Source: Theropithecus gelada (Eukaryota > Chordata > Mammalia > Primates > Cercopithecidae). Taken from it: 64,000 nt of DNA. The translations under genes and the position numbers were made by a program. How positions within the stretch are numbered: the first letter of the stretch is position 1; the number at the start of each line of letters is the position of its first letter. The notes beneath the pieces are model-generated. The model made no database searches. It was not told the DNA's origin and saw only the letters and a program-made list of their open reading frames with translations. The stretch spans positions 12,558,159 to 12,622,158 of the forward strand of contig NC_037682.1 in assembly GCF_003255815.1 (NCBI RefSeq). The letters are read 5' to 3'. This document shows positions 33,201-48,200 of this stretch, in pieces.

Positions 33201-36200
33201 AGAAGACTCGGAGCCTTAAGGTGCTATCATCTTTCTCACCTACTTTCTTCTGGGCCCTGACAACGCCCGGGAGGTAGACAGGCCAGGAATTTCCACACCA
33301 TGGCCCAGCGCTTTGACGATCCCCACTTTTGAAATCTGTCAGAACTAAGTTCAAAACCTAACATGTTCAGCTTGTAATTATCAGAGAGAGAGAGAGAGAG
33401 AGAGAGAACCTAACATGGGCTAGGTATGGTGACTCATACCTGTAATCCCAATGTTTTGGGAGGCCGAGGCTAGAGGATCACCGAGGCCAGGAGTTTGAAA
33501 CCAGCCTGGGCAACTAGTAAGAACCCATTTCCACACACAAAAAAATTTTTTTTAATTCAGCCAGATGTGATGGTGCTTAAGTCCCAGCTACTCAGGAGGC
33601 TGAGGCAGGAGGATTACTTGAGGTCAGGAGTTTGAGACTAGTTTGGGCAACATACGGGGAACCTGTCTTTATTTAAAAAAAAAAAAAAAAAAAACTATCT
33701 GGGCATGGTGGCACATGCCTGTAGTCCTAGCTACTCAGAGGCTGAGGCAGGAGGATCACTTGAGCTACAGAGTTCCAGGCTGCAGTGAGCTGTGATCGCA
33801 CAACTACATTGAAGCCTGGGTGACAGAGCAAAACTCCGTCTCTAAAAACAAAACAAGAAAACCTAACTCCCCACTGACTGCTGCTGTGTGACCTCAGCAG
33901 GCTCAGGGATGAGACTTGGTAAAGGGCAGGTTCTCAGGGTCCTCATCCGCCCCCTTCCCTGTGACACAGAACTGCCCTTTGCCAGCTTCCCTCGAATGTG
34001 AGAACAAACAAGATACACTAAGGGTTCCTTAGAGGAAAGCACTAGAAAAAGCCTCAGCAATACTCCTTCCCTTTAAGCAGAGCCTTGGGCTCCCGCGTGC
34101 ACACATCCCCACCACATGGGGTCTCATCGAAGCCCGGCTTCTTTCCTCCTCCGGGTTCGTATAATCCAGGAGACCAGAGGAAGACAGCAGGTACCTGAGA
34201 TGTGCCCAAGCCTCGGCAGCTTCCCTACCCAGAGCAGAGGGCGAGGCAGGCAGCGGGCATGTGGTGGGGCTGGGCCTGGCAGCGGAGCGGCTGGCTCCTA
34301 GTCCCCATGGCCCCACGGAGCCCAGCCTCCTCTCCCCTCTTCTGGGGCCTTGGCAGGACACATGAGATCACATCTAGGCGGTGCTCAGGGCGTCTGAGAG
34401 AGAAAAGGCCCAAGGGATGGAGGTGGGATTAATTATGTATTAACATGCTTCTGTATTAGCACTTCTGTTTACTGCAGGGCACAGTGGGAAACACATGGGG
34501 CTTGGTGTCAGAGAATCCAGGTTGGAACTGGGGCCTGGCCACTCAAGAGGTGTGGGCAAGTCACAACCTCTTTGAGCCCCAATTCCTGGAAAAAGGGGAT
34601 GAACAACATCTGAGCGATGTTGGAGAAAGTGTGACACAAATCAGATTTCCTCAGCTGCCAGTGGGATTGCAAGAACACCAGCCTCCCAGTATCGCTCACT
34701 GTGAGGAGGCCAAGTGTCTGGCCTGGGGCCACATGTGACTGACATGCAGGGGGTCTCGTTATTACTGCTGGAGGAGCAGGGAGGTGCAGAGTGAAAGGCC
34801 TGAGGATCGGACTATTGGCAGTGCCATTCAGGCTGGCACTCTCTGGGTGTGTCCCAGGTGGGTATACTGGGCCAGCTCTCCCTAGGCAGATCCCCACAGC
34901 AGCAACAGAAGGAAGGGGTTGTGCGGGACTCCAGGGAGGGAGGCACCCGGCTCCTTGCCTGGCTAATGCAAGTCCCTCTTTGGGGTCCCAGCTGTGGGAC
35001 AGAAAGGGCTCCCCCTTCCCTAGGATGTCAGATCCATCAGCAGTTGATTATCTAATCTGTTCCCCTTGGCCTGAGGACCACGACCACAGCCTCAAGGAGT
35101 CACTGACCATGAGCTGAGTCTGACAGGAGAGGACGCTTGCAGGCCACACCCTCAGGAGGGCAGGTGTTGGGGAGGCAGGTCCAGGGCTTCTGCCTCCAGG
35201 GCCAGCCCAGAGGCTGGAGAAGTCCAAGTTCAAGTTCCTGGGGCTGACTCATCAGAAAGAGGGTGAAGAGGTCAGGGCAGGGACTGGTTGAATCAAGACA
35301 GGCTCTCCTTGCTAGGAAGAAGGGTGAGGGCCTGCAGACAGGCTGCTGCAGAAAAGAAAGGCGCAGATGTGTCCATAAATACTCCTAGATTCAATCACGT
35401 GCTCCTCTGCCTCCTGTCATACAAAAGTCTCATTGATGCATCCCCTCACCCCCACGACCCAGGACCAGTGCCCCAACAGGAGGGCTCTGGGGCCCTCTCC
35501 AGCTCCTTACTGACAGTCCAGCTGCTGCTGCCGCTGCCCTGGCACGCCAGGCATGCCAGGCCCGAGTGCTGCCAAGTCACATGCTCTGCGCAGGCGAGGC
35601 CAGGCACTGCTGGGGCAGCCTTGGGGATGCAGGGTGGCGTGGCATTCGCAGGCACTGTGGGTCTGCAGAAAAGCTGGGTGCCCAGAGGCAGCTGGCCACC
35701 TGCCTGCCACCCTCCCCAGCCCCACCCACCTTCCAGGGGAGAAATCCTTGGGCAAACAGTCAGCCAGGTGTGAGCAGCACAGCAAATGCAGGGCTGGGAA
35801 AAGCAAACACAGAGGGCCTCCATGCTGCAGGCCCGCTGCCCTATGGGGTGGCATTCAGGTGGCCCTGCCCACAGCTGCCACTGGTGTCCCCAGCACTTTG
35901 CCCACAGTATTTGGAGGGTCTTCCAGGATGAATGCTTCGGCCTTCCCTCCACTGTACTCCCCGGAGGGGCCCGACTGTGAGGTGACAGAGGCAGCCGCAG
36001 GGAAGAACAGGCAAGGCATGAGTCTTCAAGGGGTAAGACAGACCTGGGCCTGGAGTCTCTGCTGGGTCACGCCTTGGCTGGGTGACTTGGAGCAAGTCAA
36101 AGGACCTCAGAGCCAGGAATGCCCACTGCACATGGCCTTTGTGAAGGTTAAATGGGATGAGGCCCACGCGGGACCACTGAGAGAGGATTTGGCACAGAAG

Positions 36201-39200
36201 AGGGTCTGGATACGTGGGTGCTCAGCTTAGTGCCACCTGTGGGTGTGGGGTGGAGCCAGGGCGGGTCGCAGCAGGAGAGGCAGTGCCATGGCGGTCTGGC
36301 CCACACACTCTCCCAGGCCATGCTCACCTCGCTGATCTGTGACGCCCTGGCCTTAGCCCCAGGGCAGTAAGGCCAACACCAGACTTCTGGCCAGTGGCTG
36401 CAGGCCAGCCAGGAGGGAAGGACGGTCCAGTTCTATTCTACCAGCAGGGGCTGCTGCGTCTGCTGGCCCCAAATTCAGGGCAGAATTCCCCCCAGCTGAG
36501 AAAGGGCTGTGCCCCCAGTGGCTCCCATCCAGGGCTTCAGCTTCAGATTGGCCTCCACCCATAGGCAGCCAGAGGAAGTCCTGTCTTGCCGAGGGTGCAC
36601 AGCACGTCCCACTTTCTCTGCTCTGCTGCACACCACAGTTGAGCATGCAGGCGGTCCGCAGGCCTCTGTGCCCTTGCACAGTCTATTCTGTTTGCCCAAA
36701 AGGCCTTTTCCAATCTTGCTCCCCTGGGAACTCCTCAGTGTTCCAAAGGTCAGCCTAAACACAACCTCCTCTGTGAAGCTGCCAGGGCCCACCAACCCCC
36801 AAGTGCAGACCTAATCAGTGCCCCCTCCATTCCGGGCTCCCGGCTGGGCTGGGAGCTCCAGGAGGGTAGGGCTACACTCTGTATCTCTGTGTCCTTGGCA
36901 CCCAGCACCATGCCTGGTGCCTAGCAGCTGCTCAAGAAATGTCAGACAAGGCCCCCGGCCCAGCTCCCTTGCTCCTCTCAGATCATGCTGCCAGCACATT
37001 TGGCCAAAGAGACTCAGAGATGGCATGTGGGAAGCAGGGCAAGAGTGAGCTGCCCCAGGGAAGCAGGTGGGGTACGAGGTTTCCTTTCCTTTGGAAACTG
37101 TCCGTGCTACGTGCACCAAGCTTCACCCACAATCAGAAGTGGCTCTGGAGGCTTGCAGGCTGCCTCCCTATCTCCAAAAGCAGAAAGCAAAGTTAGCAGG
37201 GGGGTGAGCAAAGGAAAGGGAAGTGCACCGGAACTGCAGAGAGAAAGGCAGTTGTGGCTGCCATCTGCTGTGAGCAAGATGTTTGGAGAACATGCGCTCC
37301 TCATTCTGAGGTCTCCCAGCCAACTTGCAGAGAGCTGGGCCGCCCCTCTGCAGATGGGAGCCGGCAGCTCCGCCAAGCTGCAGAGGCCCCACAGGAGAGA
37401 TGTCAGGGACCCTACCTGCCTGCCCCGACTCCTCTGGCTGGCCCAGTCTGACCTTCTGATTCTTGAGCAGACTGGGGGCCAGGATGCCAGCCCAGGACAC
37501 GAGTCACACTGCCTTTTCCAGGGAGCCCCCATCAGGCTCTGAGAAGGCAACTCCACAATAAGACTGATGATAATGTAAATATAAGGGAGATAAGGGCAGT
37601 AGTACCAGCCATTGCTCACTGAGAGCCCAACTAGCTGCCAGAAGACCTGGTACTGGGAACTTCCAGTCATTATCTCACTTCGCCCCCTGACTCCCAGGGG
37701 AGGAGGAAATGGAGGGTCCAAGAAGGGGCCCTGGCACTGCTCCTCACTGCAGACACACCTGGCTACCCAGGGCCATGATGGGAGGAAATTAGCTGGGCAT
37801 GGCAGGGCATGCCTGTAGTCCCAACTGCTTGGGAGGCTGGGATGGGAGGATCACTTGAGCCCAGGAATTCGAGGCTGCAGTGAGTGCAGTGAGTGCAGTG
37901 AGCTATGATTGCACCACAGCACTCCAGGCTGGGTGACAGAGCAAGACCCTGTCTCTTAAAAAACAAAAAACAAAAAAACAAAAAAACAGGAGAATATCCA
38001 AGTGGGAAGGAGGCTCTGAGCCACTGTGTCACAAATGCTCATTTGAAGGAGGAAGATGAGGAAGGGTATAGACAGCTGCCCCAGGCCACACCGAGGTCAG
38101 CAGCAGGCTGAGAGCAGAACTTGGAACCCTGCCCCACAGCCCAGGCTCCGGGGGCCTTGGTGCGCTCCTGCGCAGGAATGGCTGCTGTCCTCCTGTCCTT
38201 GGCACCACCTAGGGGCTAAGCCATTCCCCCAAGCAGAGCGACGCATTTCCAAGGACTGAGGTAATGCTGGCCTTGCCTGGAGGGCCCATCTCAGCTTAGG
38301 CCAGGCCTCCCTCGCCCTGGCCCAGCTACTATGCTCCTGACCACAGCAGCGGGCCAAGCTCAGGAGGCTGGGCAGGGCTGGGCCTACCAACCACATTCCT
38401 TTCCAGGGCCACCCTACCCTGGGGCTACCCACAAAGGAATTAGCACAGCTAACAGCCTCATCAGAGTCACTGGAGCTGTCCATGGCACTGGGGCACAGAA
38501 ACTGTTTCATTTCTCACTGGCCAGGCGAGCAGGTAGGGGGCTGAGAAGTCTGCCTGCCAAGACCGAACCATGCCAGGGTCCTGAATGTCACCCTGTGCCC
38601 TCAGCCCTGGCAAACCTGTCCCCAGAGGCTACCATCCCCTACTATGCCATCCCAGGGAGGTCAGGGGTGGCCTCCTTCCCCTTGGCAATAGGAAGGTGAG
38701 GGTCTTGGGGCAAACCACCCAGATCCACACCTCCCATCCCACCCCGCGGCTCTGCTGCCACCACCCCCACAGGCCAGCTCGCAAGCCGTACACTCCACAT
38801 TTCTCTCTGCTCAGTCCTCCCCCAGCCCCCTACACACCGTAATTGCAACACCTCCGCCCCACTGACAGCGCCTGCCGCTGCCTGCTCGCTGCCAAGGGGG
38901 CTGGGAGGGCCCAAAGATGTGCTTCATGCAAACCTTACTGGGGAAAGGGACTACAGTTTTCCCCTTTTCTCCAAGGGGTCCTTGGATCCAGGTGCTGACC
39001 CCACTTCCTGCCTCTCTCACAGCTTTCCCCATCCCACCCCATCCCCAACCCTGGGTCGCCCAGTCTGTGAAATGCCTCTTACTCTGAGAGAGATGGAGGG
39101 AATCAATGGCTTCCCTATTCTCCTGCCTCTCCCACAGGGGAAGGGGAGGGGAGGCATGTGGCCCCTGGGGGGATCTTTCAGGGCGCGCCCCAGCCCCACT

Positions 39201-42200
39201 GCTCCTCCCTGCTAGGAAGTGGGGGTGGTGTGCTTGATGGACGGCTGGGCCTCAGGTCCACCGGAGTGGAAGACAGGCGGCCAGGGTGGTGGGCACCTCC
39301 ACCCCTACTCTCCCACTCCCAGGACTCCATGGGAATCGCTGTCACTATCCAGATACCTTCACAAAGAACTCGTGCCTAGGCTGAGGCACAGCCAGGCCGA
39401 GGGTGAGTCAGCAGGGAAATCCCGGCACTGGCGCCCACCGCTGGTGACGGTGCCGCTGACACCTACGGAACGGGGTGCCCAGCCCCTCCCGCAGAGGGTG
39501 AGAGGAACACCCGGGCTCCCCCACTCCCATTTCCTGCTCCCTGAGAGCGAGCCTGGTGGTGGGGGCAGGGAGGCGTCTCAGTGGGGGCGGAGTCCTGGAG
39601 CGAGGCCTCGGCAGGCTGCTGCCGTCTTTGGGCCTCTGGTCCCTTACCCTTGAACATCAGCAGGGGAGGAGGTGGGAGAACACTCACCACAGCCCCTGGG
39701 CTCTGGCCTAGAGCCTGCCACCCACACTCTGGGTATCTGGCTTTCCAGGGTCTCACTGGGGCGCACGGGGATGCACACCCTACCTCATTCCTGAAGGGCC
39801 CTGCCGCTGCCCTCCTTCCAGGCAAGGCCACTGCTCTGCCTGAGCCCAGCACCCCCACTATATGCTGCCCTGGACCCCAAAAAGGCAGGACGGAGAGCAG
39901 ACTTAGGCCAGGAGTCAGTACCCTCCCTGGGAGGAGAGAGAGAGGAGGAGCAAAGAGGAGCTGAGAAGAACAGAAAGCCAGGCACAAAGCCTCCTCACAG
40001 CAGGACATCCTGTCCCTGGAGAAGCGCCTGTGGCCAGGTCCCCACAAACCCGCCAGACCGGTTGGCTGGAGGGGGGTGGGAGGCTCAGACCAGGGCCAGA
40101 GAGCAGACCCAGGACCTGGAAGCTCCCAGATGGGAAGCTCCCACTGCTCCTCCCCACTGGGAAGTGCGGGTGGGTTGGACTCAGCAGGCCCTTAGGCAGG
40201 AGCTTCTGGGGACATGAACTGGAGGATGCCAAGCCCCATCCTCAAGGAGCTCACAGTGCAGAATAACAAGAAACCGGGGCGGGTCAGTGAGCACAGAGCT
40301 CCAACACTGATGCCCGGACCACTGCTCAGCCCCAGGCAGACAGAGAAAACTTCCTGGAGGTGCCTGATGGTTGAACAGAAAGAGAAGGGAAAGCAAAGCT
40401 AGCTACCCTCCTCTTCACCCTCCTCCCACCTGGTTCCCCAGAGCCTGTGGGCAGATACACCTTGTGCAGGGCCGGATTCCAGCCAGCAGAGAGGCTGGGC
40501 ACCACTTTAGCTCCCAACCCTGCCTCTCGGTTGCTGGCAGATGTAGTTTCTGCAGGCTCCCTGGGCCAGGAAAAACACGCTTGAGAGTACACAGAGAAGG
40601 CCCGTGGGGCTGCTTCCTGGCATCACCAGAACACAGGTGCTTGGTGTTCCCCAGGCAGAGCCCTCCACTGGCGGGGAGACATGCACATGTTCGGGTTTCA
40701 CCAGGCCCCCAGCTTTTATCTTCCAGGCTTCCCCTCTCCATGGTTCTTCCTGAAGACCAGGCCTCTTGCTCTTCCCAGGCAGGGAAGTGGGTAATGTAAG
40801 CGATCCAGAAACCCATCTATTACTTTGAAAGAAGACTGAAAACATGTGACTGCATGAATCCCATGGGTTTACTTCAATGTCTTTAAAACAAATGACTTGA
40901 ATGGATTTCTCCCACCCTTCCTCCCCACAGAGCCACTCAATGGAAAACAGCAGCTCAAAGGGCCACAGACTCAGGGCTGCCGGAAATGGGGTATCAGACA
41001 CAAAGCCTGGCAGGGGGCACTTGAATAAAGGCCGCTTTGGCCAGGAGAGGATGAAAGGCAGACACCTGACAACCAACAGGCAGCCAGCGCAGAGGCACAA
41101 AGGGTGCATGCGAGGCCAATGTCAGGTCCACGCACACACAGGCACCCCAGCCCTCTGCTATGGGCGGTGGGTTGCTCTTGTGCCCCAGCACTGGTCTCCC
41201 TTCCTCCTGCCATGGCATGGAAGCCTGGCTGTGGGGACAGCAGTGGCCTTGCTCAGGCCCTTGCCTGGAGAGCCCTGCCCTGAGCAGCCATTTACGCGCA
41301 AACTCACTGGGCAGCTGGAACACGCAGGTGAGGTCTTTTTGGGCAGCACAAATTGCTTAGAAAAAAACAGGCAAGGAAGCAGGACTGAAGCCATGTGACA
41401 GTCCCCAGAACTTCAGAGCTGGAGGGGCCCAGGGAACTCAGATGCCAAGCCTCCCAGATTCCCCGAATCCTACAGATGAGGACCCTAAGCTCATAAAGGA
41501 ATGCTGACGTGCCAAGGTCACACAGCTTTGGGCCTCTGCCCCATCCTTGGCTGCCTTCCCAGCCTCATTCATGCAGCCATTACTCTCCGAGCATATCCTA
41601 TGTGCCTAGACTCTGGAATTGAGATTTAGTCGCCTAGGTGATGCCAAACTAAACTTGGCCTCAGAGGTTTGCAAGCTGGGGGTTTCCCACCTCTCAGCTG
41701 TCCCCTCCCCACCCTCTCCTCTTATGTAAAACGTAAGGAGTGCTGGCCATCATCAGGGAAGACTCAAAGCAGAGAGGAAGTAAGAAAGCAGGAGAAGTGG
41801 TGTGAAGCCCTGGGGATCATCAGCCACACCCTGGAAGTGAGGGAGGCGATGGTGAAAGTCACCCCAGTGGGGGAGTCTGGACTGCCCCTGGCAGAAGGAG
41901 GCCTCATCTTAGGCAGGGTAGGTGCGCTGTGACCGGGGACCCCAGACCAGACATGCTGACTTATGCATAAGAAAAAGACTTATCTTTTTCTTATTAAAAA
42001 ATATACGTTCTCTATAGAAAACAGAAACTGGCTGGGCGCAGTGGCTCACACCTGTAATCCCAGCACTTTGGGAGGCTGGATCACTTGAGATCCATGAGCT
42101 TGAGACCAGCCTGGCCAACATGGTGAAACCCCATCTCTACTAAAAATACAAAAATTAGCCAGATGTGGTGGCGGGTGCCTGTAATCCCAGGTACTTGGGA

Positions 42201-45200
42201 GGCTGAGGCAGGAGAATGGCTTGAACTGGGGAGGCAGACCACACCACTACACTCCAGCCTGGGCAACAGAGTGAGACTCGATCTCAAAAAAAAAAAGAAA
42301 CAAACCAAAAAGAAGAAAATAGAAATCACCCATGACCCCTCTAGGAAAACTATCGACTATAAACAACCTTCTAGTCTTTTTTTTTTTTTCTCTCTATCTA
42401 ATTGTGGGACCATTTGGCACCTACCACTTTTTTCTACTGAACTAAAAGGTGAGCACTTCTCCCGAAACATTTTCCTACCGCCGTCTCTCCTCATTACCAT
42501 GGAGTAGTCCACATACATGACGGACAGAAGTTCATTCAACCAACTCCCTACTGGGGGATGTTAGGTTGTCTCCCTCTTCTCAGTGTGAGAAAACCCCACA
42601 GCTGGGCCCCAGGCAGAGTGGCTCTGGGGTCCTGGGCTTTGGTGGCAGGATCCTGCAGGAACCCGGAACTCCTTACCCCAGCCTGGTGTTCCTTCTCCCC
42701 CTGGCAGGGGCAAAGGTTTATGCATAAAGGGTGGGAGCGAGGAGCAGGGATTCTGCACTTCTTCCCATCTCTCAGGCAGTAAGTGGTCCCCAGTGACTCT
42801 CAAACTTATGCAGACTCCCAGGCCCTGCCCAGCAATTCTGAATCAGTAAGCCCAAGGCAGGGCTCAGGAACCTATATTTATAGGTTCCAAGTTCTACCAT
42901 GGCCAACCCCAGGAGACTCTGAGGCTGGAGTTAACCCACCTGCGCTCAGAAACTCTGCTCTGAAGGATGAGTCCTGGCCAGAACTGCTCAAGTGTGCACA
43001 AGCAGAACTTCCAGAGCTGCAGGCCCCTCCCAGCGATTCTGATGTGGAGGAGGGTGGTGGTGAAGGGGTGCTGAGGTGCTGCATTTCCAACCTGGTCCCA
43101 GGTGGTGCTGCTGCTGCCGGCTCATGGGCAGCAGCAGCATCACCTGTGGGCACCTGTGCAGGCCCTGGGTTCTGCCTGGATGTACGATCACAGCAGGCTC
43201 TAATGCACTGACTATGGGGCACACACTCTGCCCTCCAGACTCAAGGTGAGGTGTGCTCCAGGGCCTGCAGCAGCAGCATTACTGGGAGCTGTTAGAAATG
43301 CACATCTGGGCTCAGCAGCCTGAACTGGAATCTGCGTTAGTAAGTTCCCCAGTGATCTGTGTGCCCATCAAAGAAGCACGAGGCTGAGTCTGTCACAAGC
43401 CAGCATCATCTCATGTCACCTCCTAACTCTCCTCAGAGGCCAATTATTCCCTGATTTTACAGGTGGAAACTGCAGCTGAGAGGTGAAAGGACCTGGTTAA
43501 GGACTCGACTACCCCCAGCAGGAGCTGCAACAGGAAACCAGACCGTCTGGCCTGAGCTCTCAACCCTACATCCCAACACCCCCTGTGGTTTCCCATTCAA
43601 TCACCACCAGCACTCCAAGGTGGGTTCACTCCACTTTACGGAGACTCAATGAGGTCAAATCAACTGCTCCAAAGCGCTCCCTGGAGCATGGTGGAGCCTG
43701 CCCCTGTGCCTGTGTTCGTTCCCTCTCAGCCCACTCTGTCTGCAGGCACAGAACCAGAGCGCAGGGCCAGGTTGGGGGAGTCCCACCTCCAAATCCTGCA
43801 GGCTCTGCAGACACAGTTGGAGGCAGGAAGTGGGAACCGGAGTGGAAGAACCAGGAGCTCGATTTGGGCTGAGGACACTCTTTCTTCACAGCCAGACTCA
43901 GTTTTGTGTGCCTTTTGAAAGGAGACAGAGAATAGCTGGGCTCGGCCCAATGAGACCAGCCTCTTTCAACCTTCTGGTTGCTGCCATTTCCAATTACAAT
44001 TTCAGAGGGCTCCTATAATTTATACATCCCAGGATGCACTGCCCCAGCTGCTTTATGATGGGAGTTCATTACACCATTAAGGTTAAACTTTTATAAAGTA
44101 CTGAGCAGCTGGTGGGCTGGGCGCCCAGCTTCGTTACTGCTGCCAGAAGCCTGCTGAATAGGGTTCACCTGGGGAAGGGAGGGGTTAAAGGCGCCAAGAA
44201 ATAGAGACGGCAGCTGCTCAGGTGCCCTGAGCCCTCCATTAGGCGGTGTTCTAAACTGCATGGTGTAGCAGGCAGGCAGCAAGGAGAACAATCTGGAATG
44301 GCACTGGCAGGGGCATGTGGGGTGAGAGCAGCCATGCTGTGTGAGCCTGAAAGCTGCCTGCCGCAGCCTGCAAGGTACAGGGTCGGTGAAGGTCAGGTTG
44401 GGCAGCGGGAGTAAAAAGGTGGTGCAAGCCACGGATGGGTCTACACACGGGGAGCGGCGAGGGCTTCCTGGGAGCGGGGCCTGGTCTTCGCAGCAAGAGG
44501 ATAGCCACAGGGGGCCTTCCTTTTGTGGGAGGCTGTTCCTCCCGTGATTCACAGGATCCCCCAAACCCCATGCCAGGTGAGGAGAATGAGAACACCACAC
44601 CCTGAGAGCAGGGGCCAGATGGGACCTGAGTCCCAGCTACAAACACGCAGCCTCTAACAGAGTCCTTCAATTCCCCAGGGAAGCTGAGGCCCTAGACCTG
44701 AACCCCTGCTGTGAAATGAGTGCTTCCTCCATGGGTGCCATGGGACTGTCCTGAGCACAGAGCCTAGAGGGGGTGAGTGTCTAGAAAATGGAAACCATCA
44801 CTGTTCATGGCATTAAATGTGTCCCTACACATAAGGCACTGTGTAGCAGAGAGGACTCTCTGCAACACGTTTGCCATTGTGGCTGCTGGTAGAGTGATAG
44901 TGTCTGCTTATGCCAACTCAGGAACTCCCTTAGGACGAAGTGATACCATTTATCTTATTATTCCCAGCTCCAGGCACAAGGCTTAGCAAGTAGGTGCTCA
45001 ATAAATGTCCTCGAATAAATGGGTAGATGGGAGATTACACGTGGCAAAACTATTCTCTGCTCCACGGTCTGGTCCCAGTCCCAGTGAAGGTGTCAAAGGA
45101 GAACCAAGTTCTTTTCAAACGTATGAAACTGAAACAAACTCTTAAGAAAAATTCCTTAAGTTCTTAGGGGGAAAGAGACTTGGGTACGGCTGGTGTTCTG

Positions 45201-48200
45201 GCCCTGGGAGTGCACTGGGGCTGATTCTGGCCTTGCAGCCCAGGAGAGTTTGCAGTGCCTGGAAGCTCAGGCCTCAGCTGGTGCTCTGCAGACCCGGTGG
45301 GCAGGGCTCCCATTGCCCTGGAGAGGCTGCCCAGACCAGAGAGGATGGCATGGAAATCTGTGAGGCCAAGTCATGACCCCCCAACTCTTAGGAGGGCAGC
45401 TGGAGAAGCTGAGGGGCTTTGTACGGTGAGGCTCAGAGAGTCTGAGGAAGAAACTGGCTTCCCCCAAGGGCTTCAGAGAGGAAATGTTAAAGAAAAGGCA
45501 GCGGATAGAAGAGGTACCAAAAGAGGCTGGGCACAGTGGCTTATGTCTGTAATCCCAGCACTTTGGAAGGCTGAGGTGGGTGGATCACCAGGTCAGGAGT
45601 TCAAGACCAGCCTAGCCAAGATGGTGAAACCCCGTCTCTACTAAAAATACAAAAATCAGCCGGGCGCGGTGGCAGGTGCCTGTAATCCCAGCTCCTTGGG
45701 AGGCTGAGGCAGGAGAATCACTTGAACCTGGGCAGCAGAGGTTGCAGTGAGCTGAGATCGTACCACAGCATTCCAGCCTGGCCAACAGAGCAAGACTCCG
45801 TCTCAAAAAAAAGAAAAAAGAAGAGGTGCCAAAGGAAGGAAACCAAAATAGAAGAACCAAACGGAACCAGGGACTGTGGGGTTGGGACGGCCAGTTCTCA
45901 TAGAGGGTCAGGACAGGAGCAGGGTGAGATACTGGACGGGTGGCAGGATACTGCCAGCTTTGAGAAGTGGCCCAGCTGCTTGTGGGGAGCAAAGCCCAAG
46001 AGGCCAGCTCCAACACAGGAGTGCTGCAGGGGAGCCTCAGCATCAGGAAAGGGAGGGTCCCATCAGACATAGCACATGCTTGGGCTGATGGAGAACAATT
46101 ATGAGAAGTAATTGTGGTCATTAATAATAGCAGTTAACATTTCCTGAGTACTTATGATGTTCTTGGCATTGGGCGGAACTTCCTACATCATCTCATTTGA
46201 TCCTAACATGCCATGTTCCATTAGAGCCCCCATTTAGGAGATGAAGAGGCCAGGCACGATGGCTCATGCCTGTAATCTCAGCACTTTGGGAGGCCTAGGT
46301 GGGCAGATCACGAGGTCAGGAGATCAAGACCATCCTGGCTAACACGGCAAAACCCCGTCTCTACTAAAAATACAAAAAATTGGCCAGGCCTGGTGGCAGG
46401 TGCCTGTAGTCCCAGCTACTGGGGAGGCTGAGGCAGGAGAATGTCGTGAACCCGGAAGGTGGAGCTTGCAGTGAGCTGAGATTGCACCACTGCACTCCAG
46501 CCTGGGTAACAGAGTGAGACTCCATCTTCAAAAAAAAAAAAAGGAAACTGAGGCTCAAACAGGTCAAGTGACTTGCACAAGTAGTAGTGGTCTTAAATAA
46601 AACTCTGTCTTTATGCTAAAGCCCATATCTGAAGGCCTATGCTATGAATTTAAAGAGGGAGAGAGAATGAATCAGAAGTGGATAATCTTGGAGACCAGGC
46701 AGACTCAAGTGGGTGAAGTGGGCAGGTGCTAACTGGGAGGCAGGGCACTGGGAGTTCCCAGCCCCTGCAGCTGAGGCTGAAAAGGCCAGGACAGTCCCCT
46801 CAGCCACTGGGCCTAGGGCTGCCCAGTGATTCTGCAGCCTGCCCCAAAACTGCAGCGGGGCAGCTGTCCCAGGGCAGTGGAGGAGCCTGGATGAAGTGGG
46901 AGTTGGCTAAAGGGCGTGCCAGGGGAGCCTGATGTAATCCTGGCCTGCAGAAAGCGGAAACTTGGGAAGTGAAACAAAACAATCCCCTAACGGTAGCCTG
47001 GCCACAATTTCCAAAGAACGATGGCAGGCATGCCTTGCCCCCACCCACAAGTCCAAGGGCTCTGCCTTTTTCTTCAGGCCCTGGCAGCACGTGTCATCTT
47101 CCCCAGCCCCAGCCCAGCACTGAATTGCGCTCCGAGTAAGGCTGATGAGAAAGCAGAGGATTCCCAGCCAGCGCCCCGGGAGCCTTGCTACTGTGAGGCT
47201 GGTGGCCCCACCGCTTTCGGGAACAGACACAGGGCTCACCTCCTCACAAGGCTTTCCGCATGTGTTGAGGGGTGAGGGGAGGTCTGGGCGGCTGCCTGGC
47301 GAGCTATCCTCCTTCCTCCCCACACCCAGCCTGAACTGACCTAGTTAGGCTGCATGTGGGAGATGGGAGAGGAAGTAGGGCCCAGAACCCCCTGCGGGCC
47401 CCCTGCACTTCCACACAACCCAGGCGCCCAGAGTGGGAGGGACCACCTCCAAAGACCCAGGCACTGCTCACCCAGCCAGGACAGCAGACCAGGGCCTGGC
47501 AGCCACTCTAAGCATCTCCCGCCCCTCTCCTGGCCACACAGGTTCCTCAAGCAAGTTCTTGGCAGCCGGCAAGCTGCGGAATTCATCTGCTGGGCCGGGG
47601 TGGCTCCGAGGGTGGGTGCAGATGCCTTGGCTTGGGTCTATGTGCCCAGCCTTAAATATTCTCAGCCTTCATGCCAGCTCTTGAATCTCATATACGAGCA
47701 ATCCTAATCCTTTGTTAGTACAATGTCTTTCCCAAAGGCCTTTCCCGTCCAGTGTTGCCTTTGAACAGTGAGGGAGACAGGATAAATATTGCTGCTATCA
47801 TACAGACAGGGCAACCGAGGCTAACAAAAGAAAAGTGACTTGTTCACAGCTCCCCAGCAGAGCCAGGTACACTCCAGGCCCAGCAGTCCCATGTTCCTTG
47901 TTATGGTCATGAGGATCAAATGAGAGAAGGTACAAAAAGTGCTGAGCTTGGTGCCTGGCACCTTGCTCCCTAAATGTTATTTCACCATGATCATTATGCT
48001 TCATTGAGGACACAAATCAGTGAGGGGAACACACATCCTCTCTCTGAGGGGCGCCAGCACTATCCAGATAAGACAGTGCTAGAAGATGCCTTTGTTTGGC
48101 CAGGCACAGTGGCTCACCCCGTAAGCCCAACACTTTGGGTCGCCAAGGCAGGTGGATCACCTGAGGTCAGGAGTTCAAGACCAGCCTGGCCAACATGGTG

